Positions 3,403-6,726 of a stretch of DNA of 6,726 bases are shown one piece after another. The position numbers were made by a program, and so were the translations under genes. The notes under the pieces were generated by a model, which had not been told where the DNA came from, searched no databases, and saw only the letters and a program-made list of their open reading frames with translations. The DNA lies in assembly GCA_937874755.1 (NCBI GenBank), contig CALNBC010000256.1, positions 1 to 6,726 on the forward strand. Direction: 5' to 3'. Source of the DNA: an uncultured Clostridia bacterium. Its GTDB lineage: Bacteria; Bacillota; Clostridia; Christensenellales; CALWSW01. Position 1 is the stretch's first letter. Each line of letters opens with the position of its first letter.

Positions 3403-5283
3403 ATGCTGGCTATCGCCGCTTTTACTTGCTACCTGCTGTTTGGAGCAGCTGTTTCACGGAACGCTTTCAAAAAAGAAACCCTCGAAATCCGTCTTTGGCT
3501 CGGGCTCGTCATCGGTCTCGCCGCCTCGATGTGGCTGCCCGCGCTATTTTCGTTTGTGATGGGTTTTTCTTCGCTCTCGGTCGTGCTTTCGGCAGTGACC
3601 GCACTTATAATTGCGTTCTTACTATTTCTCAAGCGCTCTGCAAAAAACGGTGTGCTCGAACGTGAATCCATCGATCGCAGCGCTCTCCTTTGTGTTTTGC
3701 CGCTGCTTTTGCTTTCGATTTATATACTCTATACCCACACGCTGCTTCCCGCAGCAGATGGCTCGCTGCACACCGGTCAGTCGACTTTCGGCGACATGCC
3801 CATGCACCTCGGGCTGATAACTTCAATTTCCAACCAACCGGGCTTCCCTCCATATTATTCAATCCTGCCAAAAACGCCCGTTGGCTATCCGTTCTTGTGC
3901 GAAACGGCATCCTCGGCGCTGTATTCCCTGGGGCTTCCACTGCGCTTCGCGCTCATGCTCCCCTCCGCTTTTGCCCTTTGCGCAGTGTTTTTTGGCGGAT
4001 ATTACTTCTTTCGCCAATGGCAAAAAGACAACAGAAAGGCCATCCTTGCGTACGTTTTGTTCTTTATTGGCGGAGGCTTCGGGTTCGTGTACTTTCTCGA
4101 AGGCTCCCTCCAGAACCCGGGGAACTTTACGCGCATATTTACGGCGTTTTACGAAACCCCTACAAATTACGTCGAAGAAAACATAAAATGGGTGAACCCG
4201 GTAGCGGACATGTTGATACCCCAAAGGGCGACGCTCTTTGGCTGGACGCTGCTTTTTGCCTGCCTTTTTTTGCTGTACCGGGCTGTTTTCGAAGGAGAGG
4301 AGCGCTATTTTTTCCCACTCGGCGTGATGGGGGGCTGCCTGCCACTTATCCACACACATTCCTTTCTCGCCCTTGGAGTGATATCTGCAGTCCTGCTTCT
4401 TTTCTCGGTGGCAAAAAAGGGCGTGCATTGGCGTTCGCTGCGCTCCTGGGCGATATACGGCACCACCGCTTTGGCTATTGCGTTGCCCCAGCTTTTGCTG
4501 TTCACCTTTAAGCAAAGCAGCGAACAGGGATTTTTGCGGCTTGGGTTCAACTGGGCGAACGACGGCGACAATTATTTCTGGTTCTACATTAAGAACATCG
4601 GGTTGCCTTACCTGCTGATAATCCCCGCATTGATAAAAGCGGATAAAGATAGCCGCAAGCTTTACGCCGGCGGCTTTGCGCTACTGGTAATATGCGAGTT
4701 TATCATCTTTCAGCCCAATGCGTACGATAACAACAAGCTGCTTTTCGTATGGCACTTTCTGACCTGTGGACTCGTCGGAGGCTATATGGTGGACGTTTAC
4801 GACAGGATGAGGAACTTGCGGGTGTTGCGCGCTGTTACCGCCGCGCTGGCGATAATCGTCTGTACGCTTTCGGGTTCACTGACGCTAGTGCGTGAAGTTG
4901 TATCAGACTACGAACTCTTTTCTGCCGACGATGTCGCAGTTTCGGGATACGTCGGCGACTATACTCCAAGCGATGCTGTTTTCCTGACCGCAACCAACCA
5001 CAATAACGCCATAGCTTCCCTGACGGGCAGGGACATCGTCTGCGGTTCCCCGTCCTACCTCTATTACCACGGACTCGACTACTATGGACGGCAACAAGCC
5101 GTCGAAGATATGTACGAAAAACCGTCAACAGAACTGTTGACGGCAAACGAGGTCGATTATGTGCTCATAGGCAGCAGTGAAAGGCGGTATTACAAAGTTG
5201 ATGAAAGCTGGTTTGCGGAGAATTGCGAGGAAGTCTTCAGAGCGCGCAACACTGCGCTTTACAAATTCGCTTCCGACAGTTAA
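3403..5283 (+). CDS. GT-C-fold glycosyltransferase-like polytopic membrane protein
   Basis: A 626-residue protein with about twelve or thirteen membrane helices (roughly residues 1-17, 32-54, 57-76, 93-112, 180-202, 212-232, 276-294, 304-334, 349-368, 391-411, 419-436, 445-464, 474-497) and a soluble C-terminal domain (about 500-626). The large loop after the fourth helix holds FGDMPMHLGLI (129-139), whose Asp131 sits where GT-C enzymes carry their catalytic acidic residue. Other marks are NPVADMLIPQR (265-275), PLIHTHSFLAL (314-324) and FQPNAYDNNK (436-445), a pattern I associate with uncharacterised GT-C-like proteins. GT-C enzymes move sugars from lipid-linked donors to acceptors outside the cytoplasm. 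The tail DAVFLTATNHNNAIASLTGR...VDYVLIGSSERR resembles the external domain of such proteins. Donor and acceptor are unknown, and no sugar or cell-wall genes adjoin it. The last four bases overlap the stop of the convergent pyrophosphatase gene. Confidence 0.75.
   Translation: MLAIAAFTCYLLFGAAVSRNAFKKETLEIRLWLGLVIGLAASMWLPALFSFVMGFSSLSVVLSAVTALIIAFLLFLKRSAKNGVLERESIDRSALLCVLPLLLLSIYILYTHTLLPAADGSLHTGQSTFGDMPMHLGLITSISNQPGFPPYYSILPKTPVGYPFLCETASSALYSLGLPLRFALMLPSAFALCAVFFGGYYFFRQWQKDNRKAILAYVLFFIGGGFGFVYFLEGSLQNPGNFTRIFTAFYETPTNYVEENIKWVNPVADMLIPQRATLFGWTLLFACLFLLYRAVFEGEERYFFPLGVMGGCLPLIHTHSFLALGVISAVLLLFSVAKKGVHWRSLRSWAIYGTTALAIALPQLLLFTFKQSSEQGFLRLGFNWANDGDNYFWFYIKNIGLPYLLIIPALIKADKDSRKLYAGGFALLVICEFIIFQPNAYDNNKLLFVWHFLTCGLVGGYMVDVYDRMRNLRVLRAVTAALAIIVCTLSGSLTLVREVVSDYELFSADDVAVSGYVGDYTPSDAVFLTATNHNNAIASLTGRDIVCGSPSYLYYHGLDYYGRQQAVEDMYEKPSTELLTANEVDYVLIGSSERRYYKVDESWFAENCEEVFRARNTALYKFASDS
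5122..5143. repeat. perfect palindrome (10+2+10) inside the GT-C coding sequence
   Basis: CCGTCAACAG (5122-5131) and CTGTTGACGG (5134-5143) are perfect inverted arms around AA. The bases encode residues PSTELLT of the C-terminal domain (about 574-580). No T-run follows, so it is not a terminator. The core AACAGANCTGTT is shared with the promoter-region palindrome at 3302-3321. It may be a protein-binding site, an mRNA hairpin or chance. Confidence 0.45.
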
Positions 5284-6726
5284 TCCAGCACAGCGGATAT
5301 ATTGGGGACTACCTGCTTTTTCCGGCTCATCACGCCAGGCAGTATGATGTAGTGCTCTGCGCTCTTTAGTTCTTGCCCCGTGAACGCCCGGGTAAGCAAC
5401 TCCTCTGCACCTTCACCGACATACAACAACAGCGTACCAGCATCTATAATCTGGGTGAGCATCAACAGAACGAAGTCGCAGTTTCTGTTTTTCTTGACCT
5501 TCTCCATGCCTTCGAGTAACTCGCCGTGCATGTGCTCCAGACTGTCGTAGCTCATGCAGGTTACTTGACCGATGCCTACCCTTCTGGCGCCTATCTTCAA
5601 CTCCTTGAAGTCGCGCATCAGCAGCGCTTCTGGGGTTGAATTTTCAGTTGAGACGGCGGCAGAGAACATCTCTTCGCCGAGCTGATCGATATCTATCCCC
5701 GAAAGCTGGACCATACGGTAAGCCATGCGCTTATCCTTTTCTGTACAAGTCGGCGACTTGAATATGACAGTGTCGGAAATTATGCCTGCGACCATCAGTC
5801 CCGCCATGCTGCGGCTGGGCGTCACTCCATTTTCGAAATACAGTGAAGCGATGAGCGTCGTCGTGCTGCCCACGGGTTCTCCGCGAAAATACACTGCGCT
5901 TTTAGTCTGAAGGTCGGCTATCCTGTGGTGATCGATTATTTCGAGTAATTCCGCCTGCTCCAGACCGGGTACCGATTGAGACATCTCGTTGTGGTCTACC
6001 AGTATGACCTTCTTGCGGCTATGGTTCAGCAAGTGAAAGCGAGCTACGGTGCCCAGCACCCTATCTTCTGCGTCGAGCACAGGATAGCTGGGGGCGCGGT
6101 TTTTCAGCATAGTGCTTCGCACATCGTCTAAAAAATCGTCAATGTGAAAGCTTATGATGTCATCGGTTCGCATAAGGTTAGAAACCGGTACCGCGTGGCT
6201 GATCATGCGGGAAGCGCGGTAAGGGTCGTAGTGGGTGGATATGACGCAAAGATTTCCCGCCGCAGATGCGCTGTTGTGGATATCCGTACCTGAATCCACC
6301 TGGCAAAGCACAAGGCATCGCACATTTGCCTTGATTGCCGCTTCAACTATCCCCTTCTGATTGCCCGCGATGAGCACGCTGCCCCCGCACAAATCGTTGT
6401 TCATGTACCCCACATCGTCGGTGGAAATATGCAATGGACCCGAGATGATTTCCCAGTCATCCGTCTGGCTGATCATCTGCCCTTCAAGCGCAGAAGCCAG
6501 GTTGAAGGCGGTCGCCTCAACGTAAAGCCCGTCGTAGGCGGAGCGCATGTCGTGCTCGGCAATGTCCGATACGTTGAGCACTCCCACGAGTTTACAATCC
6601 TCGTCTGCTACCGCTATCATCTGCACATTATGGTTGAGCATGATGTCCCACGCTTTGCGCACCGTCACCCCGGGGCCGACGATGGGAGGCGTGTCGAATT
6701 GCACATCCGAAAGTTGGGGTTTTACG
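5280..6726 (-). CDS. CBS/DRTGG-containing manganese-dependent inorganic pyrophosphatase (family II), N-terminus off right edge
   Basis: The minus-strand frame stays open to the right edge and ends at TAA 5282-5280, giving 481 residues. The GTG at 6704 is internal: the seven upstream codons VKPQLSD continue the first CBS domain. Counting from that Val: remains of CBS1 (1-60), a DRTGG-type domain (about 80-185), CBS2 (181-237), the rest of the DHH domain (238-330) and DHHA2 (355-481). Metal and substrate residues are visible: Asp in VDHNE (243-247), DHH (265-267), Asp in SDT (317-319) and the C-terminal SRKKQ (467-471). Motif HxxPDxD, with the other metal ligands, must lie beyond the edge; about 65-70 residues are missing relative to the usual near-550. 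The enzyme hydrolyses pyrophosphate to phosphate in the cytoplasm. In characterised homologues the CBS domains bind adenine nucleotides, AMP and ADP inhibiting and diadenosine polyphosphates activating. Confidence 0.92.
   Translation of the reverse strand, partial: VKPQLSDVQFDTPPIVGPGVTVRKAWDIMLNHNVQMIAVADEDCKLVGVLNVSDIAEHDMRSAYDGLYVEATAFNLASALEGQMISQTDDWEIISGPLHISTDDVGYMNNDLCGGSVLIAGNQKGIVEAAIKANVRCLVLCQVDSGTDIHNSASAAGNLCVISTHYDPYRASRMISHAVPVSNLMRTDDIISFHIDDFLDDVRSTMLKNRAPSYPVLDAEDRVLGTVARFHLLNHSRKKVILVDHNEMSQSVPGLEQAELLEIIDHHRIADLQTKSAVYFRGEPVGSTTTLIASLYFENGVTPSRSMAGLMVAGIISDTVIFKSPTCTEKDKRMAYRMVQLSGIDIDQLGEEMFSAAVSTENSTPEALLMRDFKELKIGARRVGIGQVTCMSYDSLEHMHGELLEGMEKVKKNRNCDFVLLMLTQIIDAGTLLLYVGEGAEELLTRAFTGQELKSAEHYIILPGVMSRKKQVVPNISAVLD

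Noticed and set aside
3690..4511. Overlapping 273-codon plus-strand frame inside the GT-C gene
   Set aside because: Its composition (Arg, Pro and His rich, no motifs) is that of a shifted frame, and there is no ribosome site at its start.
3859..4515. Long antisense open frame of 218 codons opposite the GT-C gene
   Set aside because: It is rich in Lys, Arg and Gln with no recognisable domain or ribosome site, and lies wholly opposite a gene with clear membrane helices and motifs.
5236..5262. GCGC-rich inverted repeat just downstream of the pyrophosphatase stop
   Set aside because: Short arms and no U-run on either strand, so it is not supported as a terminator.
6702..6704. GTG as the start codon of the pyrophosphatase
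   Set aside because: The frame stays open upstream and the codons VKPQLSD continue the first CBS domain; the true start, with the first metal-binding motif, must lie past the right edge.

Overview
The window looks like chromosomal DNA from an anaerobic, low-to-mid GC Firmicute, most likely a clostridial lineage. The support is strong AGGAGG-type ribosome binding sites, sigma-A-like promoters with 17-base spacers, a CBS/DRTGG-containing family II pyrophosphatase of the type common in Clostridia, and a small membrane-anchored protein whose C-terminus resembles the C-terminal domain of the sporulation protein BofC. No rRNA, tRNA, CRISPR array, transposase or phage gene is visible. The lineage is an inference; nothing here fixes genus or family.

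Layout. (1) 1-504, minus: 5' part of a transaldolase-like TIM-barrel gene cut by the left edge. (2) 505-996: a long divergent control region with a promoter facing each way and several inverted repeats. (3) 997-1716, plus: a DeoC-family aldolase that keeps the catalytic residues but has an altered phosphate-binding site, followed by a clear terminator. (4) 1894-2811, plus: a ten-helix EamA/DMT exporter with its own promoter. (5) 2829-3260, minus: a single-pass membrane protein with a Pro-rich linker and BofC-like C-terminal domain; its probable terminator lies inside the 3' end of the DMT gene. (6) 3261-3402: a compact divergent control region with two clean palindromes. (7) 3403-5283, plus: a large polytopic GT-C-type glycosyltransferase-like protein, whose start is moved here to the ATG at 3403. 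(8) 5280-6726, minus: a CBS-DRTGG-CBS-DHH-DHHA2 inorganic pyrophosphatase whose N-terminus lies beyond the right edge; its stop codon overlaps that of the GT-C gene by 4 bases.

How the genes relate. Nearly every gene appears to be its own transcription unit. The most suggestive functional unit is the divergent pair of two class I aldolase-fold proteins, which share a 492-base control region containing four copies of a TTGYGC half-site. This would fit a small carbohydrate aldolase module under one regulator, but the substrate cannot be read from the sequence. The GT-C protein and the BofC-like protein share a divergent promoter region with a 9+2+9 palindrome. The core of that palindrome recurs in a 10+2+10 palindrome inside the GT-C coding sequence.
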